From positions 1-64,000 of the forward strand of contig NZ_WMJX01000009.1 of assembly GCF_009711045.1 (NCBI RefSeq): DNA of 64,000 nucleotides, in the 5' to 3' direction. Made by a program: the position numbers and the translations under genes. Positions 8,943 to 18,755 of this stretch are shown one piece after another; within the stretch, counting starts at the first letter, position 1, and every line of letters starts with the position of its first letter. Source of the stretch: Myroides albus. GTDB taxonomy: Bacteria; Bacteroidota; Bacteroidia; Flavobacteriales; Flavobacteriaceae. The notes under the pieces were generated by a model, which did no database searches, was not told where the DNA came from, and was given only the letters and a program-made list of their open reading frames with translations.

Positions 8943-8973
8943 TTGTTTGTGAATACTTTTGGGTGTAAATTTG
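8943..8973 (+). promoter_or_regulatory. Ferredoxin promoter (divergent region)
   Basis: TTG at 8943-8945 is followed after 20 bases by TAAATTTG at 8966-8973, a full match to the flavobacterial consensus. The ferredoxin start follows at 9011. A TAACTTTG element on the minus strand (8978-8985) could serve the divergent acyl-CoA reductase operon, so the two promoters may overlap. Confidence 0.7.
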
Positions 8974-9007
8974 CATACAAAGTTAATACATATAAAACAA
9001 AATATAA

Positions 9008-9361
<354 letters not shown>

Positions 9362-9374
9362 AATATTATTTGAG

Positions 9375-9401
9375 AAAAGCTGTTCCTTTCGAACAGCTTT
9401 T
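9375..9401 (+). terminator. Ferredoxin terminator
   Basis: An 11-bp stem (AAAAGCTGTTC / GAACAGCTTTT) with a 5-nt loop and a T-run follows the ferredoxin stop by 13 bases. Confidence 0.85.
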
Positions 9402-9440
9402 TTTATGTTCTTCTTACACTCCATTCTCAATTATAAAACA

Positions 9441-10259
9441 CTAAATATTTTCTAATTGGATCGGAATCGAAATCGGATATTCGTAAAGATTACCATATAA
9501 ATCTTCATCAAAATAAGTCTTGTCAATAGGCTCACTATTAACTACCTTAGATAAAGCGGCTATAATTTGATACTTGTTTTGCTCTGATAAATTGTACTTA
9601 TCCAAGTCATTAAAATAAATATTCCACTTATTTGTCTTTGGGTCTGCAACAATCATCAACCTTATATTAACTTTCTCATCTTGCCCTAATTCCAAACTGG
9701 CCACTTTAAAAAGCTTGTGATACATATCACTATATAGCCTCTTAAACTTATGCTTAGGAAAATTCACTCTTGAATACTTCAGACATCCATTGTCATTGAC
9801 AGTTTCTCCTTCTGAATTAAGACATTTTAGGCGAACAGAGTTTCCCTCTTTCTCCTTTTCCTCAATATATCCACCCTTGAGGAACTTTCTGCTAATCATT
9901 CTGCTGTTTCTGTAATTCTTATCTTTGAAAAAGAACACTTTTGTAGATACCAATATAGCCTCACTGTCAGCTTGACTCACTCCTCTCTTGTACTTTGACA
10001 ACGTATACTGATAAACAGAGTCCTTTAGCTGAACTCCTTCATACGCTATTTTATGCTCCCATCCATCGACCGAATCCGTAGGATAAATAGCTTTAAAATA
10101 ACGAGTAAATTGAGTATCCTTTTGCTGCTGAACTAATTCTTTAATCAAATCATGACCTGAGTAAACTTTATCTGTTTTATCAAACACGGCCTTTAAGCTC
10201 TGACCATACACTATGAACGAGCAAAAAATTAAGCTCATAGTAAATAAATATCTTTTCAT
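9441..10259 (-). CDS. Secreted protein of unknown function
   Basis: A 272-residue protein I do not recognise. A signal peptide is clear (MKRYLFTMSLIFCSFIVYGQ), so it is exported, probably to the periplasm. The mature part is hydrophilic and mixed alpha/beta, with only two Cys residues (in LKCLNSEGE and NGCLKYS, about 15 residues apart) that could form a disulfide. No lipobox and no further membrane segment is seen. It stands alone, facing the ferredoxin gene, with an unusually long empty region upstream. Confidence 0.7.
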   Translation of the reverse strand: MKRYLFTMSLIFCSFIVYGQSLKAVFDKTDKVYSGHDLIKELVQQQKDTQFTRYFKAIYPTDSVDGWEHKIAYEGVQLKDSVYQYTLSKYKRGVSQADSEAILVSTKVFFFKDKNYRNSRMISRKFLKGGYIEEKEKEGNSVRLKCLNSEGETVNDNGCLKYSRVNFPKHKFKRLYSDMYHKLFKVASLELGQDEKVNIRLMIVADPKTNKWNIYFNDLDKYNLSEQNKYQIIAALSKVVNSEPIDKTYFDEDLYGNLYEYPISIPIQLENI

Positions 10260-10893
10260 TATAATTATTTAAACTAATTAAAAATAATAAACTTTTACAA
10301 AGATATAATTATTCGCATATTGAACAATTCAAAAATCAAACTATTCATAATAACTCTAAATAACAACCAAAGAATATTCAGACAATCTACAAGAGCTTGG
10401 TATACATCATTTACAATAAAAAAGAAAGATTGAAATGTAAATCCAACTGAAAGACCTTGATTTCACCTCAGGTAAATCTAATACGTTCATTAATCTCACT
10501 AACCTAATTTTAATGGATTAACACACCTTTATTCTCAAAAACACAAATACTATAGTAGAAATAAAATAAAAAGAATCTTATATAGTGCAAACTAAAATAA
10601 AGCAACTCTAAAACTCTATGGATATATCTGATTATAATTGATAGACTCCCCCATTTTAAACTATACTTATCAATAACTAATAAACTAATTGTACCACTAT
10701 TCTACAAAATAAAGGGCTACACTTAAAAAGCAATGTTTCAAATACCTCAACCTAAAAGAACTAATTAACTATATTCATACATCAAAGAATCATTTAAAAA
10801 ACTAAAACACCACTTAATTAGCTGTATATAATCCACTTAATAATAAAAAAAAACTAACTTTAAAAGAATTACAGAACTAAAAAAACGCGAATT
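10260..10893. other. Long gene-free region, A/C-skewed
   Basis: About 630 bases without a supported gene in any frame. The plus strand is strongly enriched in A and C over T and G. I see no long hairpin, tRNA or direct repeat. Any promoters for the flanking secreted-protein and small membrane-protein genes must lie at its two ends. Confidence 0.6.
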
Positions 10894-11124
10894 ATGAAAA
10901 ATCTCAAAAGTTTATTACTCATTTTACTAACGCTAAGTAGCACATTAGCTTTTGCTTCATCTCCGACAATAAGACTATGGGGAGGTGGAATGTTTGGACT
11001 ATCTATAGGTTCTATTCTTGCTGTATATCTATCGTGGAAACGCAATAAATCCATTTTATGGGCGATTATTCACTTCATCTTTGGATGGCTATATGTAATC
11101 TATAACCTATTGACAAAAAAATAA
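10894..11124 (+). CDS. Small membrane protein with signal sequence
   Basis: A 76-residue protein. An N-terminal hydrophobic signal ending near AFASS is followed by a glycine-rich hydrophobic segment (about 30-46), a basic loop (KRNKS) and a second hydrophobic segment (about 53-71). No known domain is recognised. Its reality is supported by the ATG after an A-rich leader and by a terminator that begins directly at the stop codon. The opposite-strand reading in this region has no comparable features. Function unknown. Confidence 0.65.
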   Translation: MKNLKSLLLILLTLSSTLAFASSPTIRLWGGGMFGLSIGSILAVYLSWKRNKSILWAIIHFIFGWLYVIYNLLTKK

Positions 11125-11125
11125 A

Positions 11126-11156
11126 AAAGGCGGTCCAGCATTAGGACCTCCTTTTT
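11126..11156. terminator. Shared terminator for convergent genes
   Basis: A stem AAAAAGGCGGTCC / GGACCTCCTTTTT with one internal mismatch separates the rightward small membrane-protein gene from the leftward 497-residue gene. The stop codon of the latter lies inside the 3' arm. Confidence 0.75.
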
Positions 11157-12648
11157 AATCTATTTTCATACGTGCCCAATTCAATACATCTATGTATAAG
11201 ATACTGCGGCGGTAATATTTATTCTTAAAAAGATCTTGAGCTTCAACAACAAAAGAAGTAAATAGTTTTTTCTGTTGATCGGGATAAATATGTGATAACC
11301 CCTCAAATAACTTCATAAAAGAATCGTGAATAGGCGTGTGATTCTTCATCTTTAAAATAAGCAACTTATTTGCCTTCACATACTCGTCATACTTCTCATC
11401 ATTTCCAGAGTCAAACTGAGCCATCAAGGATAAGATTCTCGTGTGAAACAACAAGTCCTCTTGTACAGCATGTCGGGTATTAAACAAAATCATATTGGTA
11501 TACTTTAAGGAATCTTCATATTTCTTATAACCAAAATACAAAGCAGCTACTTTGAAATACAACACCAAAAAGTGATGCTCGTCTATCATATTCTTATACT
11601 CATTCAATCCTCTCTGCAATTGCTTAACGAACAACAAACTTCCATCATAAGTTTGTTTGATAAACTCAATATTCAATTTATTGCTAAACTGCAGTAAAAA
11701 AGCTTGTGAATCAATATTCTCCGATTGTGGAAAAGTGTCAACATTAAGTACGTTTTCCAATCTATTATTCCAATATAAATAGCGCTCCACAGATTTAAAC
11801 ATCAAAATCAATTTAAACAAATAGGAATTTCCCTTCAAGTACCAAATTGGGTGACTCTGTATCATCTTAGGGTGATTGTAAAACAAGTTAACCCACGACA
11901 GAGAATAGCGATAAGCCCCTCGATAATCTTGAATTAAAAAACACCTCCAGACATGAGCCTTGAAATACCACAGTTTTTCGCGAAAACTAAGAACGTCAAA
12001 GTTTATATCTAACAATTGATCTTTAAAATGAGAAATAATCCGTTGTTTATCCTCCTCGCTTTTCGCGTAACCAGAGGTGAGCATTTCACTGTAAAACTTA
12101 AGCGAGAGATTTGACAAACGAGTAGCATAGACATATTGTTTACTCAACCTGTCCGACTGTTCTATAAGTTCATCCGCACGCCCTGCAATACTACGGGTGA
12201 TGTACTGTGACTCAATTACTTTTTCGAGTTCAATAATCTCCAGAGCTAACGTTTTTTCCTCTAAATCAAAAGCAAGTAATTTTGCTTTATCTAATATCTT
12301 CAAACTTTGTTTATGCAATCCCTTTTGATACAAAATAGTAGCAAAATCGAGCTGTTCACGAATCTGAATGCGCACGTTCTTCTTACTTGGGTTCATGCGC
12401 AAACTACTCAAAATAGAACGATACAAATTTGCTTTCAAATTTGAAAGTTGCTGTTTTGTCGTAATCCCCTGCTTTAAAATCAGTTGTTCATCGTAATATT
12501 CCATCTTATCTAAGGCATTAAACAACAAGATAAACTTTGCATCCGAATTGTTCTGAAGGCGATTTACGTATAGTGTAAACTGGCGTTTTTCAGAGCGATT
12601 AAGTGATTTTATCAAAACAAAAAGGGAGTCTTTACTATAATTTGGCAT
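11155..12648 (-). CDS. Helical cytoplasmic protein of unknown function
   Basis: A 497-residue protein with no signal peptide or membrane segment. It appears almost wholly alpha-helical, with paired-helix stretches (for example around 100-180 and 330-420) that resemble TPR-like solenoids, though I cannot assign a named domain. The N-terminus (LIKSLNRSEKRQFTLYVNRL) is strongly basic. It is divergent from leuA across a 148-base gap. A similar gene beside leu genes is, as I recall, seen in other flavobacteria, but no role in leucine synthesis can be claimed. Confidence 0.7.
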   Translation of the reverse strand: MPNYSKDSLFVLIKSLNRSEKRQFTLYVNRLQNNSDAKFILLFNALDKMEYYDEQLILKQGITTKQQLSNLKANLYRSILSSLRMNPSKKNVRIQIREQLDFATILYQKGLHKQSLKILDKAKLLAFDLEEKTLALEIIELEKVIESQYITRSIAGRADELIEQSDRLSKQYVYATRLSNLSLKFYSEMLTSGYAKSEEDKQRIISHFKDQLLDINFDVLSFREKLWYFKAHVWRCFLIQDYRGAYRYSLSWVNLFYNHPKMIQSHPIWYLKGNSYLFKLILMFKSVERYLYWNNRLENVLNVDTFPQSENIDSQAFLLQFSNKLNIEFIKQTYDGSLLFVKQLQRGLNEYKNMIDEHHFLVLYFKVAALYFGYKKYEDSLKYTNMILFNTRHAVQEDLLFHTRILSLMAQFDSGNDEKYDEYVKANKLLILKMKNHTPIHDSFMKLFEGLSHIYPDQQKKLFTSFVVEAQDLFKNKYYRRSILYIDVLNWARMKID

Positions 12649-12796
12649 TGTAATTAATTATCTTATAATTCATTTGTTTTCAATAGTTTGGTTAAAAAAA
12701 TAAATGATTAGGCATTGTATTTTAATTTACTTGACAATTTAGAAATAAATTCCAAATCTACACATTTGTTCAAAGTTATTTATAAAACCAATCATT

Positions 12797-13975
12797 ATGA
12801 AAACGGAAAAAATAGAGATTTTTGACACTACACTACGAGATGGAGAGCAAGTACCTGGTTGTAAATTAGATAAGAACCAAAAACTATATATCGCTCAAAA
12901 ACTCGACGAACTCGGTGTAGATGTCATAGAAGCTGGTTTTCCAATTTCAAGCCCAGGAGATTTTGATGCAGTACAAGCCATTTCTAAAATTGTAAAAAAA
13001 GCAAAAGTATGTGCCTTAACACGCGCTAATACAAAGGACATTGACAGTGCTGCACAAGCTTTACAATATGCACAAAAACCGAGAATACACACAGGAATAG
13101 GAACTTCAGAATCACATATTAAGTACAAGTTCAATACAAGCCAAGAAGATATTTTAAATAGAGCAGCAGAAGCAGTACACTATGCCAAAAAATATGTAGA
13201 AGATGTAGAGTTCTATGCCGAAGATGCAGGCCGTACAGATAATGCCTATTTGGCAAAGGTATGCGAAGCAGTTATTCAAGCAGGTGCTACAGTAATTAAT
13301 ATACCAGATACTACCGGATATTGCTTACCTGCAGATTATGGCGCAAAAATAAAGTATTTGAAAGAAAACGTAAAAGACATAGACAATGTCACCCTTTCTT
13401 GTCACTGCCACAATGATTTAGGAATGGCTACAGCAAATTCAATTGCAGGAATTATAAATGGGGCAAGGCAAATTGAATGTACGATTAATGGCATAGGTGA
13501 AAGAGCTGGTAATACGGCTTTGGAAGAAGTCGTCATGATTCTAAAGCAACATGAAAAATTGGGATTCTACACAGATATAAACAGCGTCATGTTGAATGAA
13601 ATGAGTCAATTGACTTCGACAACAATGGGTATGTTGGTACAACCCAACAAAGCTATAGTAGGATCAAATGCCTTTGCACATAGCTCAGGGATACATCAAG
13701 ATGGGGTGATCAAAAGACGAGATACTTACGAGATCATCGACCCAAGAGATGTTGGTATCAATGAATCAGCTATCATTCTTACTGCGAGAAGTGGACGTTC
13801 TGCTTTGGCATATAGATTTAAGAATATAGGCTATGACGTTACTAAAAAAGAACTCGACGTACTATATGACTATTTCTTAAAAGTGGCCGATGTCAAAAAA
13901 GAAGTAACAGAGAAAGATTTGTTTGCCATCATGCATACTTTTTCTCAAAATCATTTGATCAACCGTACAGCTTAA
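12797..13975 (+). CDS. leuA: 2-isopropylmalate synthase LeuA, short form
   Basis: A 392-residue enzyme condensing acetyl-CoA with 2-oxoisovalerate, the first committed step of leucine synthesis. The TIM-barrel signature [13 protein letters not shown] (9-21), the metal motif HCHNDLGMA and [14 protein letters not shown] are intact. The protein ends soon after the linker region; the roughly 120-residue C-terminal domain that binds leucine in the E. coli-type enzyme is absent. The stop is followed 10 bases later by leuC, so this is not a frameshift. Feedback by leucine is therefore expected to be absent or different. First gene of leuACDB. I saw no leader peptide or T-box upstream. Confidence 0.92.
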   Translation: MKTEKIEIFDTTLRDGEQVPGCKLDKNQKLYIAQKLDELGVDVIEAGFPISSPGDFDAVQAISKIVKKAKVCALTRANTKDIDSAAQALQYAQKPRIHTGIGTSESHIKYKFNTSQEDILNRAAEAVHYAKKYVEDVEFYAEDAGRTDNAYLAKVCEAVIQAGATVINIPDTTGYCLPADYGAKIKYLKENVKDIDNVTLSCHCHNDLGMATANSIAGIINGARQIECTINGIGERAGNTALEEVVMILKQHEKLGFYTDINSVMLNEMSQLTSTTMGMLVQPNKAIVGSNAFAHSSGIHQDGVIKRRDTYEIIDPRDVGINESAIILTARSGRSALAYRFKNIGYDVTKKELDVLYDYFLKVADVKKEVTEKDLFAIMHTFSQNHLINRTA

Positions 13976-13985
13976 GTAAAGTAAA

Positions 13986-15389
13986 ATGGGGAAAACAGCA
14001 AAAACACTATTTGACAAAGTATGGGATGCTCATGTAGTAGAACGCATAGAGAACGGTCCTGAAATCATATATATAGATAAACACTTAATACACGAAGTTA
14101 CAAGTCCTCAAGCATTTAAGGAACTGGAAAAAAGGGGAATAGACATTTTCAGACCGAAACAAATCTTGGCTACTGTAGATCACAATGTTCCTACGCTTAA
14201 TCAAGAGTTGCCTATAAAAGATGAATTGTCAAAACAGCAAGTTGAACAATTAGCTCACAATTGTCAAAAGAATGGGATTACCTACTATGATCTTGGACAT
14301 CCTTATCAGGGAATTGTACATATCATCGCTCCTGAATTGGGAATTACTCAGCCGGGAATGAGTATGGTATGTGGAGATAGTCACACCTCTACGCATGGCG
14401 CTTTTGGAGCTATCGCTTTTGGGATAGGAACAAGTCAAGTTGCACAGGTATTTGCCAGTCAATGTGTACTTATGAACAAACCAAAGTCGATGAGAATAAC
14501 AGTTTCAGGTAAACTATCACAGTATGTGCAACCCAAAGATGTCATTCTCTATATTATATCTCAAGTAGGTACAGACGCAGGTACAGGTTATTTCTGTGAA
14601 TATGCTGGAGAGGTATTTGAACAAATGAGTATGGAAGGACGTATGACGATATGCAATATGAGTATTGAGATGGGTGCTCGCGGAGGTATGATCGCACCAG
14701 ATCAAACGACATTTGACTATTTAAAAGACAAAGTATTTGCACCAAAAGCAGAAGAATGGACTAAAAAAGTTAATTATTGGAAGTCTCTGCCAAGTGATAA
14801 AGATGCAGTATTTGACAAAGAATACCACTTCAATGCAGAAGATATCCAACCAATGATTACTTATGGGACAAATCCAAGTATGGGAATTGCAGTAGATCAA
14901 ACCATACCAGCTATCAAAACCAAATCTGAAGAAAGAGCGCTGACCTATATGGGGCTATCACAAGGGCAAAAATTAGATAGTATTGCGGTCAAACACATTT
15001 TTATAGGAAGTTGCACCAATGCGAGGATAGAAGACTTTAGAATAGCAGCATCTTACATCAATGGAAAACAAATTGCCAAAGACGTAAATGCTTTGATTGT
15101 TCCCGGATCCCAACAGGTAGTCCAACAAATTAAAGAGGAAGGATTAGACAGCGTATTTGAGCAAGCAGGCTTTATCATTAGGCAACCTGGTTGTTCTGCA
15201 TGCCTGGCTATGAATGAAGACAAAATACCTGCAGGAGATTACTGTGTTTCTACTTCCAATAGAAACTTTGAAGGAAGACAAGGACAGGGCTCGCGCACTT
15301 TACTTGCAAGTCCACTGACAGCGGCAATTGTAGCTATTGAAGGAAAGATTTCGTACACTAAACTTTACGATTATGCAAGCGTTAATTAA
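13986..15389 (+). CDS. leuC: 3-isopropylmalate dehydratase large subunit LeuC
   Basis: A 467-residue aconitase-family subunit that isomerises 2- to 3-isopropylmalate together with LeuD. The cluster cysteines are visible in [11 protein letters not shown] and in [11 protein letters not shown] (CxxC), which hold a labile [4Fe-4S] cluster. N-terminal [12 protein letters not shown] and [13 protein letters not shown] are family hallmarks. Length fits. It starts 10 bases after leuA and its last codons overlap the leuD start by 17 bases. Confidence 0.95.
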   Translation: MGKTAKTLFDKVWDAHVVERIENGPEIIYIDKHLIHEVTSPQAFKELEKRGIDIFRPKQILATVDHNVPTLNQELPIKDELSKQQVEQLAHNCQKNGITYYDLGHPYQGIVHIIAPELGITQPGMSMVCGDSHTSTHGAFGAIAFGIGTSQVAQVFASQCVLMNKPKSMRITVSGKLSQYVQPKDVILYIISQVGTDAGTGYFCEYAGEVFEQMSMEGRMTICNMSIEMGARGGMIAPDQTTFDYLKDKVFAPKAEEWTKKVNYWKSLPSDKDAVFDKEYHFNAEDIQPMITYGTNPSMGIAVDQTIPAIKTKSEERALTYMGLSQGQKLDSIAVKHIFIGSCTNARIEDFRIAASYINGKQIAKDVNALIVPGSQQVVQQIKEEGLDSVFEQAGFIIRQPGCSACLAMNEDKIPAGDYCVSTSNRNFEGRQGQGSRTLLASPLTAAIVAIEGKISYTKLYDYASVN

Positions 15390-15960
15390 ATTAGAATCAA
15401 CAGCTGTCCCTTTAGCGACAGAAAATATAGACACAGATCAAATCATTCCTGCTCGATTTCTAAAAAGTATTACTCGAGAAGGATTTGGAGAAAATTTATT
15501 CAAAGATTGGAGATATCATCAAGACAATACTCTCAAGGAGGACTTTGTCTTAAATGACAAAAAATATAAAGGAGAAATCCTAATTGCCGGAAACAACTTT
15601 GGTTGTGGGAGCAGCAGAGAACACGCTGCTTGGGCATTGACAGATTATGGTTTTAAAGTTGTTGTAAGTAGTTATTTTGCAGATATTTTTAAAGGGAATG
15701 CTTTAAATAATGGGTTATTACCAATCACTGTTAGTTCTGAATATCTGCACTACTTACTTCAAACAGTTCAACGAGAACCTTTGACCAAAATTAAAATTGA
15801 TGTGGAGGCACAAACCATAGAAGTAAATGAACAAAAGCACAACTTTGAACTTGATCCTTATAAGAAGATATGTCTTCTACACGGATACGACGATATTGAC
15901 TATTTACTAAGTCAAAAGAGCAAAATAGAAGCTTTCGAGCGCAACAACCAAAACAATTAA
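15373..15960 (+). CDS. leuD: 3-isopropylmalate dehydratase small subunit LeuD
   Basis: A 195-residue swivel-domain subunit of isopropylmalate isomerase. [14 protein letters not shown] and [15 protein letters not shown] are diagnostic. A longer reading from 15337 would add 12 residues before [10 protein letters not shown] and overlap leuC by 53 bases. ATG at 15373-15375 gives the usual N-terminus and a 17-base overlap, which suggests translational coupling. leuB follows after 2 bases. Confidence 0.94.
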   Translation: MQALIKLESTAVPLATENIDTDQIIPARFLKSITREGFGENLFKDWRYHQDNTLKEDFVLNDKKYKGEILIAGNNFGCGSSREHAAWALTDYGFKVVVSSYFADIFKGNALNNGLLPITVSSEYLHYLLQTVQREPLTKIKIDVEAQTIEVNEQKHNFELDPYKKICLLHGYDDIDYLLSQKSKIEAFERNNQNN

Positions 15961-15962
15961 TT

Positions 15963-17081
15963 ATGACAAAAAGTTACCAAATCGCAGTACTTTCTGGAGA
16001 TGGTATAGGCCCAGAAGTAGTAAAAGAAACTATAAAAGTATTAGACGCTGTCTCACAAACTTATGTTTTTGAGCTACATTACCACAATGCCTTAATTGGA
16101 GCAGTGGCAATAGACCAAGCAAATGAGCCCCTACCAGAGCATACTATAGCTGTATGCAAAAGAACAGATGCTGTGTTATTTGGTGCTATTGGCGACCCTA
16201 AGTATGACAATGATACCAATGCTGCAGTGAGACCGGAACAAGGTTTACTTGCCCTACGAAAGGAATTAGGGTTATTCGCCAATATTAGACCTGTCAAAGC
16301 TTACAACAAGCTAATTAACCAAAGTCCTTTAAAAGAAAATATTATTCAAAATACAGATCTAGTTATTTTTCGTGAATTAATTAGTGGGATATACTTTGGC
16401 CAAAAGAGTATATCCGCAGATGGGCGAGCTGCTTCAGACCTTTGCTCCTATTCACAAGATGAAATCGAAAACATTGCACACCTAGCTTTTCAAGCCGCAG
16501 ATAAAAGAAACAAAAAACTTACCCTAATTGATAAAGCCAATGTTTTAGAAACATCGAGATTGTGGAGAAGAGTAGTGCAATCCTTAGCAGCTCAATACCC
16601 AACTGTAGAAGTTGAATATATGTTTGTAGACAATGCAGCAATGCAACTAATTTTGAACCCTAAACAATTCGACGTAATCTTAACAGAGAATATGTTTGGT
16701 GATATTATTTCAGACGAAGCCAGTGTAATCGGTGGATCTATTGGACTACTACCTTCTGCATCGATAGGAACGCACACAGCGCTATTTGAGCCTATTCACG
16801 GATCATATCCACAAGCAAAAGGCAAAGGTATTGCCAATCCAATCGCATCTATTCTCAGTGGTGCAATGATGTTAGATCACTTAGGAGAACACGATGCTGC
16901 CGAAGCGATTAGAGATGCTGTATTACACACAATTAACGAAGGAGTGCTAACTCCTGACTTAGTCAAAGAATCAACTTATAGTACAACTGATGTAGGCAAT
17001 AAAATTGCCAACCACGTGCGTTTTAGAACGGGTCATCGATATCAGGATAACATGACTCACAGCAAGTCAACTATCATATAA
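15963..17081 (+). CDS. leuB: 3-isopropylmalate dehydrogenase LeuB
   Basis: A 372-residue enzyme oxidatively decarboxylating 3-isopropylmalate to 2-oxoisocaproate with NAD. The N-terminal AVLSGDGIGPEVV, the RELISGIYFG loop, DNAAMQLI and the NAD-binding GSYPQAKGKGIANPIA region are intact. The C-terminus carries a polar tail (about the last 15 residues) beyond the usual end. It is the last gene of leuACDB and is closed by a strong terminator. The ilv genes and the final aminotransferase are not in this window. Confidence 0.94.
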   Translation: MTKSYQIAVLSGDGIGPEVVKETIKVLDAVSQTYVFELHYHNALIGAVAIDQANEPLPEHTIAVCKRTDAVLFGAIGDPKYDNDTNAAVRPEQGLLALRKELGLFANIRPVKAYNKLINQSPLKENIIQNTDLVIFRELISGIYFGQKSISADGRAASDLCSYSQDEIENIAHLAFQAADKRNKKLTLIDKANVLETSRLWRRVVQSLAAQYPTVEVEYMFVDNAAMQLILNPKQFDVILTENMFGDIISDEASVIGGSIGLLPSASIGTHTALFEPIHGSYPQAKGKGIANPIASILSGAMMLDHLGEHDAAEAIRDAVLHTINEGVLTPDLVKESTYSTTDVGNKIANHVRFRTGHRYQDNMTHSKSTII

Positions 17082-17127
17082 TAGTTCTTATATTGTTAAA
17101 ATTATTTTTAACCTTCTAGTTTTTGGG

Positions 17128-17158
17128 ACAAGTCTACCTCTAATCAAGGTAGACTTGT
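17128..17158 (+). terminator. leu operon terminator
   Basis: A 12-bp perfect stem (ACAAGTCTACCT / AGGTAGACTTGT) with a 7-nt loop is followed by a T-run. It starts 47 bases after the leuB stop. Confidence 0.88.
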
Positions 17159-18079
17159 TGTTTTTTATACATTACAATAGTAGAAATGTCGGATCAGCTT
17201 AAAAAGTCTTTGAAGAAAATGTAAAAGAACAGTTCTCCCCACTATTACAAAGTGCCGCAGTACAAAAACAGTTCTTACCTTCTTTCGCAATACCCACCTT
17301 CAACAGTACTCAAATAGAAGAAATAAAAGCCTAACAGTAAAACATTTTCAAAGGAAAAGACAATTGCGCGAATCAATCTCCTTCAGTACAATTCACTTTA
17401 AACTGCTTTCACAATACGTCAGTATATGAAGACATTTTACAACGAGAAAAATCAGTCAAACTACGTATGCAATTTCTTCATTAAACTACTAAATAAACAG
17501 CTAAAGTGATATCGAGCAATTGAAACTTTACTGTAAAAGAAAACTGATTGACTACATTTTTAAGGTAGTTAGCCAAAAAACATCGCTACTACAAGAGTGA
17601 TTAGGTACTAAGTTGATCGCACTTCCTTTAGGTATTCTTGCGGTATGCTAGGGGTTTTCTTCGGAAAACACCCCCTTTTGCGAGGAAAACCCCCAAGAAA
17701 CTGCAAGGAAACCGCAAGAAAGTCCTAAGAAAACACTTCTACTTATTGAAGTAAAAGAGCTCATAATTAGTATCTCAGTGTTACAACCAACAAGAAAGAA
17801 TTAAGATTAAGTGCATTCATTAATTCAAAAACATCAAAAAGCATTACTAAAGCACATTAGAAGCTTAAAACAAACACGACAAGCCAAATATTCATTTCTT
17901 TAGTAATTAAAACATTAATGAGACTACTGGTTCTATTAATGCTAATAACAAATTCATTCGTATTAGGTAAAGAGAAATAAGAATCAAGAGTTTATCCTTT
18001 TAAAGTAAAAGTTCATTTTACTTAGTTTTGGTCTTTTGATATGAATTCGAAATAAACTACTTTTTGTAAAGTACAAAAT
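17159..18079. other. Long gene-free region holding a repeat element
   Basis: About 920 bases between the leu terminator and the thioesterase terminator. Apart from the palindromic 11-bp-unit element at 17623-17733 I see no supported gene. A 43-codon stop-free stretch (17203-17331) has plausible amino acids but no start codon and is not called. Confidence 0.6.
17623..17733 (+). repeat. Palindromic 11-bp-unit repeat element, copy 1
   Basis: Successive 11-base units are visible. The left arm has TTCCTTTAGGT, ATTCTTGCGGT, ATGCTAGGGGT and TTTCTTCGGAA. After a 12-base joint the right arm has TGCGAGGAAAA, CCCCCAAGAAA, CTGCAAGGAAA, CCGCAAGAAAG and TCCTAAGAAAA. The arms are roughly complementary, so the element can fold back. 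The core GTTTTC-TTCG-GAAAAC forms a stem with a TTCG tetraloop. A second copy in inverted orientation is at 46844-46956. No function is known to me. Confidence 0.8.
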
Positions 18080-18080
18080 G

Positions 18081-18108
18081 AAAATAGCCCCTTAACGGAG
18101 CTATTTTT
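18081..18108 (-). terminator. Thioesterase terminator
   Basis: A stem AAAATAGC(C)CC / GG(A)GCTATTTT with a short loop follows the leftward thioesterase gene and ends in a T-run on the minus strand. Confidence 0.7.
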
Positions 18109-18162
18109 CTACCAAAAACTAAAAAATGTAAGATGCTTACACAATTTATTATTTTAAATATC

Positions 18163-18561
18163 TTAATCTAAGATTCGAACTGGTCTATTATCATCGTTGA
18201 TAGCAACTAAGGTAAATACACCACTAACTACTTCAACGCGTTCGATATCTTTCATTTTTTCTCTAAATACATTCACGCGAATGCGAATACTTGTATTGCC
18301 AATTGACTCGACATTACCTACCATTTCAATCAGTGAACCAGCAGGTATTGGCTTTAAAAAATCAATTTTATCAGCATTGACAATTACAAAGTTCTTGCGG
18401 CAAAAACGCGTAGCTGTCATAAAAGCAGTTTCTGTCATCATCAAAATTACCCTACCCCCAAACATCGTATTATGATGATTTATTATTTCAGGAAACACCA
18501 CTTTAAAAACACGTGTTTCAGCTTGTTGCATTTGTAATTCGATTGATTCAGATACTACCAT
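18163..18561 (-). CDS. Hotdog-fold acyl-CoA thioesterase
   Basis: A 132-residue single-hotdog protein of the YciA/BFIT-like acyl-CoA thioesterase group, expected to hydrolyse acyl-CoA to free acid and CoA as an oligomer. N28-H-H-N-T-M-F-G-G36 matches the family NHxGTxFGG motif, followed by the long hotdog helix with FMTATRFCRK. The gene lies downstream of a cobalamin riboswitch, after a 45-codon ORF that ends 26 bases before the start, so it may belong to a B12-controlled transcript. Substrate chain length cannot be told from sequence. The wider B12 context (the MeaB gene at 29.4 kb) makes a short-chain acyl-CoA thinkable but unproven. Confidence 0.85.
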   Translation of the reverse strand: MVVSESIELQMQQAETRVFKVVFPEIINHHNTMFGGRVILMMTETAFMTATRFCRKNFVIVNADKIDFLKPIPAGSLIEMVGNVESIGNTSIRIRVNVFREKMKDIERVEVVSGVFTLVAINDDNRPVRILD

Positions 18562-18587
18562 TAATTCAAACTTATATTGATAAAATA

Positions 18588-18725
18588 TCAGATGAGAAAT
18601 AAAGGAACCCTATAATTAGTAAACAATAATAAATTGGGAAAGGAAACAAATGAAAAGAGAAGTGAATACAATAAAAACACCATTGTAAAAACAATGATTG
18701 CATTAAGGATATTCAACTCTGACAT
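18588..18725 (-). CDS. Possible 45-residue membrane peptide behind the B12 riboswitch
   Basis: A short ORF starting with ATG at 18723-18725, 31 bases after the riboswitch. The product is one long hydrophobic stretch (about residues 10-45) with almost no charge, so it would be a single-span or hairpin membrane peptide. I do not recognise it and it lacks the histidines of CbtB-type cobalt transport peptides. A longer in-frame reading begins inside the riboswitch and is not credible. It may be a real small protein, a leader ORF or chance; the position directly behind the riboswitch is the main support. Confidence 0.4.
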   Translation of the reverse strand: MSELNILNAIIVFTMVFLLYSLLFSFVSFPNLLLFTNYRVPLFLI

Positions 18726-18755
18726 AAGCTCTAAACCGCGAAAGCATGGTCTACT

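Noticed and set aside
17203..17331. 43-codon open stretch with protein-like composition behind leuB
   Set aside because: It has no start codon (a stop precedes it directly) and is followed by stops in the same frame. A preceding ATG at 17186 is in another frame. It could be a decayed gene, but chance is as likely in this composition.
17690..17733. CRISPR-like short repeats
   Set aside because: Units are contiguous 11-mers without spacers, only four or five per arm, and no cas gene is present.
18165..18185. TTCGAA-containing sequence resembling a tRNA T-loop
   Set aside because: It lies in the last codons of the thioesterase gene and no cloverleaf can be drawn around it. I found no convincing tRNA in the window.
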